Shown piece by piece: positions 22,906-30,776 of a stretch of 64,000 nt of DNA (positions within the stretch are counted from its first letter, which is position 1; each line of letters opens with the position of its first letter). Made by a program: the position numbers and the translations under genes. Origin of the DNA: Tamilnaduibacter salinus (GTDB lineage Bacteria; Pseudomonadota; Gammaproteobacteria; Pseudomonadales; Oleiphilaceae); assembly GCF_003096655.1 (NCBI RefSeq), contig NZ_QEKQ01000003.1, positions 186,001 to 250,000 on the forward strand. The letters run 5' to 3'. The notes beneath the pieces were generated by a model. The model had not been told where the DNA came from and ran no database searches. It saw only the letters and a program-made list of their open reading frames with translations.

Positions 22906-24041
22906 CGCCGGTCTCCGTGGCCCAGTCCGTCCAGAATGCGCTGGGCCTCGGTAATGCCGTCAGTGGTCAGTTCCCAGCCGGGCTGTTGGAGTGCGTCCTG
23001 CCCCCGCAGGCGAACCAGCCCGTTTTTCTGCAGCCGGGCCAGGGAAAGCCGGGTGCCGATGCCGTAGTATGTGTCCACCATGCCCTGTTGGGTCCGGTAG
23101 GTGGTGTCTTTGTGTTCCATGGCCAGTCGGTACAGGGTGGTGAGCACCTGCTGGCTGCGCAGGTGTCGGCGGGCCCGCCACTGGGACAGCAGCGACCAGA
23201 CGAAGCCGCGACCGGGTGCGAACAGCAGGGAGATCACCACCAGTACCGACGCACTCAGGATGATCAGTGGCCCGGTGGCCAGGCCCCGTCCCATGGCGCT
23301 GATCAGCGCGCCGAACACGCCCGAGGCGATACCGATCAGCGCGGACAGCAGCACCATAGTGCCAAGCCGGTGGGTCCACTGCCGGGCAGCGACCGCCGGG
23401 GCAATGACCATGGCGGCCATCAGCACCACACCCACCATCTGCAGGCCGACCACCACCGCGAGCGATACCATGACGGTCAGGCCGGTTTCCAGCGTCGCCA
23501 CGGGCAGGCCCCGCGTAGCCGCAAACGCCGGGTCAAAGGAGACCAGCTTGAACTCCTTCCAGAACAGCATGACCAGAGCAAGCGCTGCCAGCGTAATACC
23601 GCCCATGATCCACAGGTCGCTGCGCAGCGTGGCGGCGGCCTGGCCGAACAGGAAAGAGTCCAGTCCGCCCTGGGCGGCGTTGTTGGTGCCCTGGATGTAG
23701 GTCAGCAGGACCACGCCCAGCGCAAAGGACAGGCTCAGGGAAATGCCCAGGCCGGCATCGGTTTTCAGGCGGCTGTGGCGGGTGAGGACCAGCATCACAA
23801 GGGCGGCCAACGTGCCGGTGATCAAGGCGCCGGTCAGCATGCTGGCGATGTCACGGGTGCCGGCCACCAGGAAGCCCAGGCAGATGCCCGGCAGGGCGGC
23901 GTGGGACAGGGTATCGCCGAGCAGACTCTGCTTACGCAGGACCGCAAAGCATCCCAGCGTGCCGCTGACCAGCCCCAGAAGGGCGGCGCCGATCACCACG
24001 TTCTGGATGGTGTAGTCCGACAGCAGCGCCAGCAAGCTCAT
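22902..24041 (-). CDS. Metal ABC transporter permease with C-terminal winged-helix-like tail (permease 2)
   Basis: The 379-residue protein has the same architecture as its downstream neighbour: an ABC-3 permease of about 280 residues, including VSGTLGCFAVLRKQSLLGDTL, then a tail with VLTTLYRLAMEH, SLARLQKNGLVRL and WELTTDGITEAQRIL. The tail reads as a winged helix. The two permeases probably form a heterodimer with the ATPase at 24041. The start codon shares one base with the ATPase stop (TGATG), indicating tight coupling. Manganese or iron is the likely substrate, from the binding-protein ligands. Confidence 0.85.
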   Translation of the reverse strand: MSLLALLSDYTIQNVVIGAALLGLVSGTLGCFAVLRKQSLLGDTLSHAALPGICLGFLVAGTRDIASMLTGALITGTLAALVMLVLTRHSRLKTDAGLGISLSLSFALGVVLLTYIQGTNNAAQGGLDSFLFGQAAATLRSDLWIMGGITLAALALVMLFWKEFKLVSFDPAFAATRGLPVATLETGLTVMVSLAVVVGLQMVGVVLMAAMVIAPAVAARQWTHRLGTMVLLSALIGIASGVFGALISAMGRGLATGPLIILSASVLVVISLLFAPGRGFVWSLLSQWRARRHLRSQQVLTTLYRLAMEHKDTTYRTQQGMVDTYYGIGTRLSLARLQKNGLVRLRGQDALQQPGWELTTDGITEAQRILDGLGHGDRR

Positions 24042-24853
24042 CAGCGTTCTCCGTGATTCGCCGTCGCGTCCCGCTTCGTGGTCGGCTGGTCCTGCATCAC
24101 GGCCTGGCCATCCAGCAGGGCAATCTGCCCGCCGTAGGCCTGTCGCAGGTTGGGCCCGGTATAGACCTGTTCGACCGGGCCCTGGCTGATCACCCGCACG
24201 TTGAGAATCATCAGCCAGTCGAAGTATCGGCGCACAGTCTGGAGGTCGTGATGCACCACGATGACGGTTTTCCCCTCATCGCGCAGCCGGTGCAGCAGAT
24301 CGATGATGGCCCGTTCCGTCGTGGCGTCCACGCCGGCCATGGGCTCGTCGAGAAAATAGACATCGGCCTTCTGCACCAGTGCCCGGGCAATGAACACCCG
24401 CTGTTGCTGCCCGCCGGACAGCTGACTGATCTGGCGCCGGGCGAAGTCCTGCATGTTCACCATGGCGAGCGCATCCAGTGCTTCGTCCCGCTCGCGCCGG
24501 CCGGGTCGGCGAAACCACCCCAGGTGCCCATAGAGTCCCATGGTGACCACATCCAGAACGGTGGTGGGGAAGTCCCAGTCGACGCTGGTGCGCTGCGGGA
24601 CATAGCCGACGTGGCGGCGCTGCTTGCGGTAGGTATCGCCAAAAATGGTGACGTGCCCGGCGACGGGTTTCACGAGTCCGAGAATGGTCTTGATCAGTGT
24701 GCTCTTGCCCGCGCCGTTGGGCCCGATGATCCCGGCGAGTACGCCTGGTGGAATGTCGAAGTCGATATCCCACAGCACGGGTTTGCTCTGGTAGCTGACC
24801 GTCAGATCCTCGACGTGCAGCGCCAGGTGCGGTTCATGGGGCGTGTCGATCAT
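24041..24853 (-). CDS. Metal ABC transporter ATP-binding protein
   Basis: This ATPase powers the metal importer. Walker A is GPNGAGKST, the signature is LSGGQQQR, Walker B is VYFLDEP, and the switch His is in IVVHHDL. At about 270 residues it has the normal length plus a short C-terminal extension. The ATG at 24853 is chosen because it overlaps the binding-protein stop codon as ATGA, the same coupling used throughout this operon; an in-frame ATG lies 7 codons further upstream. Confidence 0.92.
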   Translation of the reverse strand: MIDTPHEPHLALHVEDLTVSYQSKPVLWDIDFDIPPGVLAGIIGPNGAGKSTLIKTILGLVKPVAGHVTIFGDTYRKQRRHVGYVPQRTSVDWDFPTTVLDVVTMGLYGHLGWFRRPGRRERDEALDALAMVNMQDFARRQISQLSGGQQQRVFIARALVQKADVYFLDEPMAGVDATTERAIIDLLHRLRDEGKTVIVVHHDLQTVRRYFDWLMILNVRVISQGPVEQVYTGPNLRQAYGGQIALLDGQAVMQDQPTTKRDATANHGER

Positions 24854-25824
24854 GGGGCCTCCGTCAACTCCCAACGTCCGGCCCAGCGCGACAGCGCGTC
24901 TGGCAGGGGTGGGAGCGTGCCGCCCAGCGCCGTGACGATCTGCCGGGTGTTCTCATAGAGCATGCCGATGTAGGTGCCACCGGCGGTGCCGTCCTCGCCC
25001 ATGGCGTCGGAGAACAGTTCGCCGCCAATCCGCACCGGCTGGCCCTGCTGTTTGGCGGCGTCGATTACGGCCTGGACGGTCCGGGGGTTGATGGTGCTCT
25101 CGATGAATACGGCCGGCACCTGACGCTCGGTGACCACATCGGCCATCTCGCGAATGTCCGCCACACCGGATTCGGTTTCCGTACTGATGCCCTGAATGCC
25201 GGCCACTTCGATGCCGTAGGCACGGCTGTAGTAATTGAACGCATCATGGGCGGTGACAAGGATGCGTTGTGCCTCGGGAATCGTGTTGACGGCCTGTCGG
25301 ACCCAGCCATGCAGGGCCTCCAGCCGGGCCCGGTAGCGTTGGGCGTTGTCACGGATCGTCGACTGGCAGTCCGGCCGCTGTTTGATGATGTGATCGGCAA
25401 TGGTGGGCACAATCTGTGACCAGAGGCTGACGTCCATCCACAGGTGCGGGTCGATGCCGTAGATGTCCTGAACCGTAATGAGCTGACCCGGATCGATTGA
25501 CGACGGCGCCACGGCGACTGTCGGCTTGGTCTGCCCGAACCGCTCCAGCACCTGCCCGAGCTGGCCTTCCAGCGAGTAGCCGGAATACAGGATCAGCTCG
25601 GCCTGGCGGAGCAGCGTCACGTCGCTGGCGCTGGCCTGATAGAGGTGCGGGTCCACACCCGGCCCCATCATTGCGGTCACATCGACACATTCGCCGCCCA
25701 CGTTCTCCGCAACATCGGCGATCATGCCGACCGTCACAGCCATTCTCAGGGGTTGGGACTGGGCGTTAGCCAGCGGGGCAACCAACAGGCCGAGGGCCAA
25801 AAGCATCGAGAGCATCCGTTTCAT
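24850..25824 (-). CDS. Metal ABC transporter substrate-binding protein (Mn/Fe type)
   Basis: The 324-residue protein captures a divalent metal in the periplasm for the permeases downstream. A signal peptide (MKRMLSMLLALGLLVAPLANA) precedes a cluster A-I (TroA/PsaA-like) fold. Likely ligands are His60 (VDPHLYQ), His127 (DPHLWMD), a Glu in STETESG and an Asp in LFSDAMG. This His-His-Glu-Asp set, with no His-rich loop, points to Mn or Fe rather than Zn. AAGGA lies 6 bases before the chosen ATG; an upstream in-frame ATG would add 66 unrelated residues. It is the first gene of the operon. Confidence 0.9.
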   Translation of the reverse strand: MKRMLSMLLALGLLVAPLANAQSQPLRMAVTVGMIADVAENVGGECVDVTAMMGPGVDPHLYQASASDVTLLRQAELILYSGYSLEGQLGQVLERFGQTKPTVAVAPSSIDPGQLITVQDIYGIDPHLWMDVSLWSQIVPTIADHIIKQRPDCQSTIRDNAQRYRARLEALHGWVRQAVNTIPEAQRILVTAHDAFNYYSRAYGIEVAGIQGISTETESGVADIREMADVVTERQVPAVFIESTINPRTVQAVIDAAKQQGQPVRIGGELFSDAMGEDGTAGGTYIGMLYENTRQIVTALGGTLPPLPDALSRWAGRWELTEAP

Positions 25825-25972
25825 GGCGGTCCTTCTGTTATCGGTCGAAACAGCACTGCTGGCAGTGTACCGTCTATACGGACCATACGGGTCAATCGTA
25901 TCGATTGGCGTGTCAGGATGGGCGGTATACGCTGGGAACGGATCACAGAACAGAGCAATGAGGGAGGATGTC

Positions 25973-26449
25973 ATGCGATTAACGGTTCGTTCGCTGGTCG
26001 GCCTGATGCTGGTGCTGGTCACATCGACGCTCTGGGCGGCCGATGGCTTGGTTCAAATGGAAAGTGCTCATAGCGTTGAACGCACCACCGATCGGCTGGT
26101 CCATGCGTTGAAGGATAAGGGGATGACGGTGTTCCGCCAAGTCGACCATCGGCAGGGCGCCGCCGGCGTGAATCTGTCCCTGCGTCCGACCCGGATCGTG
26201 ATTTTTGGCAACCCGAAGGTGGGCACACCCCTGATGCAGTGCCAGCAGTCGGTGGCCATCGATCTGCCCCAGAAAGCGCTGATCTGGGAAGACGCCGACG
26301 GTCAGGTCTGGCTCGGTTATAATGACCCGGCATACCTCACGGAGCGCCACGACATCGATGGCTGCGATGCGGTCGTCGGGAAGATTGGGAAGGCTCTCGA
26401 TGGCTTCGCCAGGGCGGCAACGTCTGAAGGGACGAGCACGACGGAGTAG
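25973..26449 (+). CDS. Exported DUF302 domain protein
   Basis: The 158-residue protein has a signal peptide (MRLTVRSLVGLMLVLVTSTLWA) and a DUF302 domain (about 25-150). Family hallmarks are the N-terminal SVERTTDRLVHALKDKGMTVF, the central RIVIFGNPKVGTPLM and the C-terminal VWLGYNDPAYL. DUF302 proteins are dimeric and of unproven function, often near redox or metal genes. GGGAGGA precedes this start. It is divergent from the metal importer and 3 bases ahead of a CDF-like transporter, which hints at a metal-related role. Confidence 0.88.
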   Translation: MRLTVRSLVGLMLVLVTSTLWAADGLVQMESAHSVERTTDRLVHALKDKGMTVFRQVDHRQGAAGVNLSLRPTRIVIFGNPKVGTPLMQCQQSVAIDLPQKALIWEDADGQVWLGYNDPAYLTERHDIDGCDAVVGKIGKALDGFARAATSEGTSTTE

Positions 26450-26452
26450 ACG

Positions 26453-27067
26453 TTGACGGATTGCTGTGACAGTCACTGCGCGGTCGATGCGCGCGATGAT
26501 CGGCAGCGCGGGACATTACGGGTTGTCCTCGCTATCAATGGCGTGATGTTCGCCGTCATGGTGGTGGCTGCGCTTTGGAGTCAGTCCACGGCGCTACTGG
26601 CGGACAGTCTCGACAATCTTGGTGATGCCCTCACCTACGGTCTGAGCCTGTTTGCCGTGGGACGGGGCGATCACATGAAAGCCCGGGTGGCGCTGTTCAA
26701 GGGAGGTCTGATCCTGCTGGCGGCCATGGCCGTCGCGGCCCAGATCGTTCACCGGCTGATGGTGCCCGCCGTGCCGGTGTTTGAGATGATGGGTCTGTTC
26801 AGTCTCATCGCCCTGGGCGCCAACGGCACCTGCCTCTACCTCCTGTGGCGCCACCGCCATGAGGACGTCAACATGGCCTCCGTCTGGGAGTGCTCCCGCA
26901 ATGACATCGCTGCCAATCTCTCGGTGTTTGTGGCGGCCGGCGCGGTCTGGCTCACCGGCTCCGGCTGGCCGGATCTGGTGGTGGCGCTGGGCCTGCTCTG
27001 GTTGCTGACCCGTTCTGCCATCCGGGTGCTGATGAACGCGCGGGCCGAGCTGCGTCGGGCGATCTGA
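26453..27067 (+). CDS. Short CDF-like cation transporter (TTG start)
   Basis: This 204-residue membrane protein resembles the transmembrane half of cation diffusion facilitators, which export divalent metals. Paired acidic residues occur in LLADSLDNLGDAL (helix 2) and NDIAANL (helix 5), the usual metal site. A Cys cluster (CCDSHC) opens the protein and could bind metal. The C-terminal cytoplasmic domain of full-length CDFs is missing, as in a known short subgroup. The start is TTG, 3 bases after the DUF302 stop, implying coupled translation. Confidence 0.82.
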   Translation: MTDCCDSHCAVDARDDRQRGTLRVVLAINGVMFAVMVVAALWSQSTALLADSLDNLGDALTYGLSLFAVGRGDHMKARVALFKGGLILLAAMAVAAQIVHRLMVPAVPVFEMMGLFSLIALGANGTCLYLLWRHRHEDVNMASVWECSRNDIAANLSVFVAAGAVWLTGSGWPDLVVALGLLWLLTRSAIRVLMNARAELRRAI

Positions 27068-27367
27068 CACTGCTGTGTTCAACGGATCATGATCGGCGCC
27101 ATGGTTTTGAGTGAGTGTTTCGGATTCTGACACCCTTGAGCCCCACGATGGGCGTGGCTCACGACGGCTGTGACGTTAAGCAACTGCATAATGGGTTCCA
27201 TCGGCACTCTCAGGAGTGTCACCAATTTTTACACTACCGGCTTCCCTCCCGGATGTTCTGTGCTGTTTTTGAAGCCTTTTTCGAGATTGGTACACGTGTT
27301 GCCTATGCATTCCCGCGGTCTGAAACGACCTTGATAAACGGAATGGATAACGAGGGAAGAAAAGACG
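27068..27367. other. 300-base non-coding region upstream of the PEP-CTERM gene
   Basis: No convincing reading frame. It holds a short inverted repeat (CACTC, 4 bases, GAGTG, near 27203-27216) and a sigma-54-type promoter described separately. It is visibly more A/T-rich than the flanking genes. Confidence 0.6.
27287..27303 (+). promoter_or_regulatory. Sigma-54 (-24/-12) promoter for the PEP-CTERM gene
   Basis: TTGGTACACGTGTTGCC has GG at 27289-27290 and GC at 27301-27302 separated by exactly 10 bases. It matches the RpoN consensus except at TGGCAC (T for C) and one neighbouring base. Transcription would start near 27314, about 54 bases before the ATG. Confidence 0.65.
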
Positions 27368-27955
27368 ATGAACACTCAATGGAAAGCGCTGGCAGGGATT
27401 CTTGTTGGCTGGATGGGGTTCAGTGGGCTGGCTACCGCTGCTCCGATCACCCTTCACGATATTACCTACTTTGGCCCTAGTGGAACCAATGCGCCAGAAG
27501 ACTACGTTGATCATGGCTTTGGGACGGTCAATAAACTGGACCATCCGAGCCTCTTTAAAGGGTTCGATTACGTGGAATGGAAACACCAGTACACATTCGA
27601 TCCCCCGGCTGACACGCTGATCAGTGGCAATCTGGAGCTTTACCTCAAGGACGACAGCGACCTTTGCATTTTCGGCAAGTGCACTACGGAGTTTGCGTTC
27701 GGCTATGCTGAGGATGGCACTTGGGACTGGGGTGAGGTCGACACTGGCATTTACGACTATGACGTGTCTCTGGCCGCCCTCGAAGATGGCATGTTCGGGG
27801 TCACTCTGAAGTCGAAAAAAGGCGATTTCTACATCAAGCAATCCAAGCTGACCATCGAGTACATGCCGGTTCCGGAGCCGGGCACTCTCGCCCTGCTGGG
27901 CGGCTCCCTGCTTGGTCTCGGGCTGGCACGGCGGCGCCGGACGCAGTCTGCCTGA
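27368..27955 (+). CDS. PEP-CTERM sorting domain protein
   Basis: This 195-residue exported protein has a signal peptide (about 1-24) and a C-terminal PEP-CTERM tripartite signal: VPEPGT, a hydrophobic helix and RRRR. It is therefore expected to be processed by an exosortase at the cell envelope, typically in connection with exopolysaccharide or biofilm. The middle is beta-rich, acidic and aromatic, without a recognised domain. GAGGGAAG precedes the start. A sigma-54-type promoter lies upstream and a perfect hairpin downstream. No exosortase gene is in this window. Confidence 0.88.
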   Translation: MNTQWKALAGILVGWMGFSGLATAAPITLHDITYFGPSGTNAPEDYVDHGFGTVNKLDHPSLFKGFDYVEWKHQYTFDPPADTLISGNLELYLKDDSDLCIFGKCTTEFAFGYAEDGTWDWGEVDTGIYDYDVSLAALEDGMFGVTLKSKKGDFYIKQSKLTIEYMPVPEPGTLALLGGSLLGLGLARRRRTQSA

Positions 27956-27988
27956 AGAATGCGCCGCAAAGACCGTTCTGGCTCGCAC

Positions 27989-28010
27989 ACAGCCCGCTTC
28001 GGCGGGCTGT
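27989..28010. terminator. Terminator hairpin between convergent genes
   Basis: ACAGCCCGC, loop TTCG, GCGGGCTGT: a perfect 9-bp stem with the very stable TTCG loop and a short T-rich tail. It lies between the PEP-CTERM gene and nnrU and probably acts in both directions. Confidence 0.75.
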
Positions 28011-28014
28011 TCTG

Positions 28015-28587
28015 TTATGGGATCACGGGCACACCAATCCAGGCCGGATGCAGCCAGAGCAGGAACCCGACATAGAGTGTCATACCGCCAATCACCACGA
28101 TGCCGTCATTCATCCAGCTTGCCCGGAGGTGCGGTATCGGGCGCGGCGACCGGCGCTTCATGGAGATACGGTCGGCAACCGCCCAGATCAGGAACCCTCC
28201 GAACAGGGCCACATCGGCCAGCTGACCATTTGAAAGCAGATGCGCCAGGGCCCAGGCTTTGACCGCGACGAGCGTCGGGTGTTTCAGCGCGGCGCTGATC
28301 CGGCCCGGAAAATACGTTGCCAGCAGTCCCGGAAACACGATCAGCATCAGCACGGCCGTGACCAGATGCATCCAGACCGGAGGTGTGTACAGCACCAGCG
28401 GGTCGAGGCGGGCGGCGCCATAGCCCTGAATGATCAGCACAAAGCCGGCGATGGCCACGAGCGAGTAGAGCCCTTTGTAGGGCCATTCCCCGAGCCGCCG
28501 GGCAAATGTCTCCCGCAGGCTCGGTGCCACGATTGAGAGGGAGTGAATGCCGAGAAAAAGAACCAGTCCGGTCAGCAAGGCCAGCAT
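28015..28587 (-). CDS. NnrU family membrane protein
   Basis: The 190-residue inner-membrane protein has five or six predicted helices. It carries NnrU features: HSLSIVAPSLRETFARRLGEWPYKGLYSL at the start, then HPTLVAVKAWALAHLLSNG. NnrU was first linked to nitrite/nitric-oxide metabolism; a related protein acts in carotenoid isomerisation, so the local role is uncertain. No denitrification genes are near. Confidence 0.85.
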   Translation of the reverse strand: MLALLTGLVLFLGIHSLSIVAPSLRETFARRLGEWPYKGLYSLVAIAGFVLIIQGYGAARLDPLVLYTPPVWMHLVTAVLMLIVFPGLLATYFPGRISAALKHPTLVAVKAWALAHLLSNGQLADVALFGGFLIWAVADRISMKRRSPRPIPHLRASWMNDGIVVIGGMTLYVGFLLWLHPAWIGVPVIP

Positions 28588-28687
28588 GACGTCGCTCCTG
28601 AGTCAGAATAAGCCGTTCCCGTGGCTGAGTATGGCAGGTTGATGGTGTAATGCATGGTGAGGAAATCGGTGAAAAGAGGATGCCATC

Positions 28688-29131
28688 GTGACGGACCTCA
28701 AACACTACCATCTGACCGGCGGCTGTGCCTGCGGCGCGGTCCGCTTCGAGATTGAGAGCCTGATGCGCCCGATCATCGGCTGCCACTGTGAAACCTGCCG
28801 CCGGACGTCCGGTCACTACTGGGCCGCCACGCGCGGCTATCGGAAGGACCTGCGCCTGTTGGAGGATCGTGGCCTCAAGTGGTTTGCCTCCTCGGACGTG
28901 GCCCGTCGCGGTTTCTGTCAGGAATGCGGCAGCAGTCTGCTGTACGAGGAGTACGGCTCGCCAGAGGTGTCCATCAGTGGTGGCGTCATCGACCCGCCCA
29001 CGGGCATGAGCCTGGCGGAGCACATCGGAACGGCGGAAGCGAGCGATTACTATGGCGTTCACGATCCGGTACCGCGCCATGCCGAATGCCGGATCAGCGA
29101 CCGGTGGCGCCTGCCCCCGCTGGAATCATGA
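28688..29131 (+). CDS. GFA family zinc protein (glutathione-dependent formaldehyde-activating-like)
   Basis: This 147-residue cytoplasmic protein has the GFA (CENP-V) fold. Zinc-binding cysteines are in GGCACGAVRFE, GCHCETCRRTSGHYW and GFCQECGSSL. Members bind glutathione adducts, but few have proven activity. Its stop codon overlaps the next start (ATGA), so it is coupled to the shikimate-kinase-like gene. Confidence 0.88.
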   Translation: MTDLKHYHLTGGCACGAVRFEIESLMRPIIGCHCETCRRTSGHYWAATRGYRKDLRLLEDRGLKWFASSDVARRGFCQECGSSLLYEEYGSPEVSISGGVIDPPTGMSLAEHIGTAEASDYYGVHDPVPRHAECRISDRWRLPPLES

Positions 29132-29637
29132 TGGGCGACCGGTCGAATATCATCCTCATCGGCATGCCCGGCTCGGGCAAGAGCACGATCGGGGTCCTGC
29201 TGGCCAAGGCCGCCGGAATGGATTTTGTCGACACGGATCTGCTGATCCAGTCGGACCAGGGGCAGACCCTGCAGACCATCGTGGATGAGCGCGGCTATCT
29301 GGCCCTCCGGGAGGTGGAGGAGCGGGTGCTGTGCCGCATCCCCAGGGCTGGTCAGGTGATCGCCACCGGCGGCAGCGCGGTCTATGGCGAAACGGCCATG
29401 GCGCACCTGAAATCCACAGGGCCGGTCGTCTTCCTCAACATCCCGCTGGCCACCGTGCGCGAGCGGATTGGTGACTACAGTCTCCGGGGGCTGTCGAAAC
29501 GACCGGATCAGTCGCTGGAGGCGCTGTTCGACGAGCGATTGGCGTTGTACCAGCGCTATGCGGATCTCACGGTGGACGGTGAGGGCCGGACCCAGGAGCG
29601 GATTTGTGACATGATCCTAGCCTCCATTCCCAACTGA
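29128..29637 (+). CDS. Shikimate-kinase-like P-loop kinase
   Basis: The 169-residue protein has a Walker A loop GMPGSGKST, a DTD pair (DFVDTDLLI) as in the shikimate-binding site, TGGSAVY in place of the AroK GGG loop, and a lid-region Arg in SLRGLSKRPDQ. It is homologous to AroK, but the usual arok-aroB setting is absent. It could be a second shikimate kinase or a kinase for another small hydroxylated acid. The start overlaps the GFA stop. Confidence 0.8.
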   Translation: MMGDRSNIILIGMPGSGKSTIGVLLAKAAGMDFVDTDLLIQSDQGQTLQTIVDERGYLALREVEERVLCRIPRAGQVIATGGSAVYGETAMAHLKSTGPVVFLNIPLATVRERIGDYSLRGLSKRPDQSLEALFDERLALYQRYADLTVDGEGRTQERICDMILASIPN

Positions 29638-29652
29638 CCGGACGATCGACCG

Positions 29653-30708
29653 ATGAGCGTACTGTTGTTTGTGGCGGGCCTGGTGGCACTGATCCTCGGC
29701 GCCGATGCGCTGGTGAAGGGCGCCTCCAACCTCGCCGCCTCGTTTGGCATTCCCTCGCTGATCATTGGCCTGACGGTAGTGGCCTTCGGCACCAGCTCGC
29801 CGGAGCTGGCGGTTTCGATCGGGGCCGCGTGGTCGGGCCAGACCACCATGGCACTGGGCAATGTCGTAGGGAGCAACGTCTTCAACGTGCTGTTCATCCT
29901 CGGGGTGTCCGCCCTCATCGTGCCGATGGTGGTGTCCCGTCAACTTATTCGTCTGGACGTGCCGCTGATGATCGGGCTGTCGATTGGCGTCTGGGTGCTG
30001 GCGCTGGACGGGCGTTTGGGGTGGATCGATGGGGGCGTGCTGGTCCTGGTGCTGATCGCTTATTTCGCCTTCCTGATCCGTCAGGGACGGCACGAGCGGG
30101 GTGATGACGCGGATGACGGCGCCAGACCACCCCGCCAGCTCGCCTGGAACCTCGTACGTGTCGGAGTCGGACTGGCCCTGCTGGTGCTCGGCTCGCGCTG
30201 GCTGGTGAGCAGTGCGGTCACCTTCGCCGAGGCGCTCGGGGTCAGCGAACTGGTGATCGGCCTGACCATCGTCGCCGCGGGCACCTCGCTGCCGGAAGTC
30301 GTCACTTCCATCATGGCGGCCATGAAGGGCGAGCGCGACATCGCCGTGGGTAATGTCGTGGGCAGCAACCTGTTCAATATCATGGGCGTGCTGGGTCTGG
30401 CGGCGGTGGTGGCGCCGGACGGGCTTGCGGTCACGCCGGCAGTGCTGCGCTTTGATCTGCCGGTGATGATGGCCGTGGCGATTGCCTGCCTGCCGATTTT
30501 CTTTACCGGAGGCGTGATCAGTCGCCTGGAGGGTGGCGTCCTGTTCGGCTACTACCTGGCCTACACGGCGTACCTGATTCTCGCGGCCAGCCACCACGAG
30601 GCGTTGCCCGCATTCAGTGGTGCCATGCTGTGGTTTGTCGGGCCGCTCACGGTATTGGGGCTGGTTGTGAGTCTTCGCCGAAGCCGGACCGCGACCTCAA
30701 CCGGGTAA
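29653..30708 (+). CDS. Calcium/sodium antiporter (CaCA family, YrbG-like)
   Basis: The 351-residue inner-membrane antiporter has two inverted alpha-repeats. The first has GTSSPELAVS and GNVVGSNVFN, the second GTSLPEVVTS and GNVVGSNLFN, with the ion-binding Glu in each. A cytosolic linker (about residues 140-160, charged) separates them. It lies 15 bases after the kinase gene, in the same orientation, so it may be co-transcribed. Confidence 0.93.
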   Translation: MSVLLFVAGLVALILGADALVKGASNLAASFGIPSLIIGLTVVAFGTSSPELAVSIGAAWSGQTTMALGNVVGSNVFNVLFILGVSALIVPMVVSRQLIRLDVPLMIGLSIGVWVLALDGRLGWIDGGVLVLVLIAYFAFLIRQGRHERGDDADDGARPPRQLAWNLVRVGVGLALLVLGSRWLVSSAVTFAEALGVSELVIGLTIVAAGTSLPEVVTSIMAAMKGERDIAVGNVVGSNLFNIMGVLGLAAVVAPDGLAVTPAVLRFDLPVMMAVAIACLPIFFTGGVISRLEGGVLFGYYLAYTAYLILAASHHEALPAFSGAMLWFVGPLTVLGLVVSLRRSRTATSTG

Positions 30709-30776
30709 TTCGCTCCGGGCATTATGCCGGTGTACGCTCGTTGCACACGCATTTGGAGGACCGAGGGGGTCATTGG

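Noticed and set aside
22917-24056. 379-codon + strand frame over the metal permease
   Set aside because: Gln/His/Arg-rich translation without domains; the minus-strand permease is clear and coupled to its neighbours.
25850-25910. Metal-regulator operator upstream of the importer
   Set aside because: ATCGTATCGAT near 25897 is a short palindrome but does not convincingly fit a Zur, Fur or MntR box.
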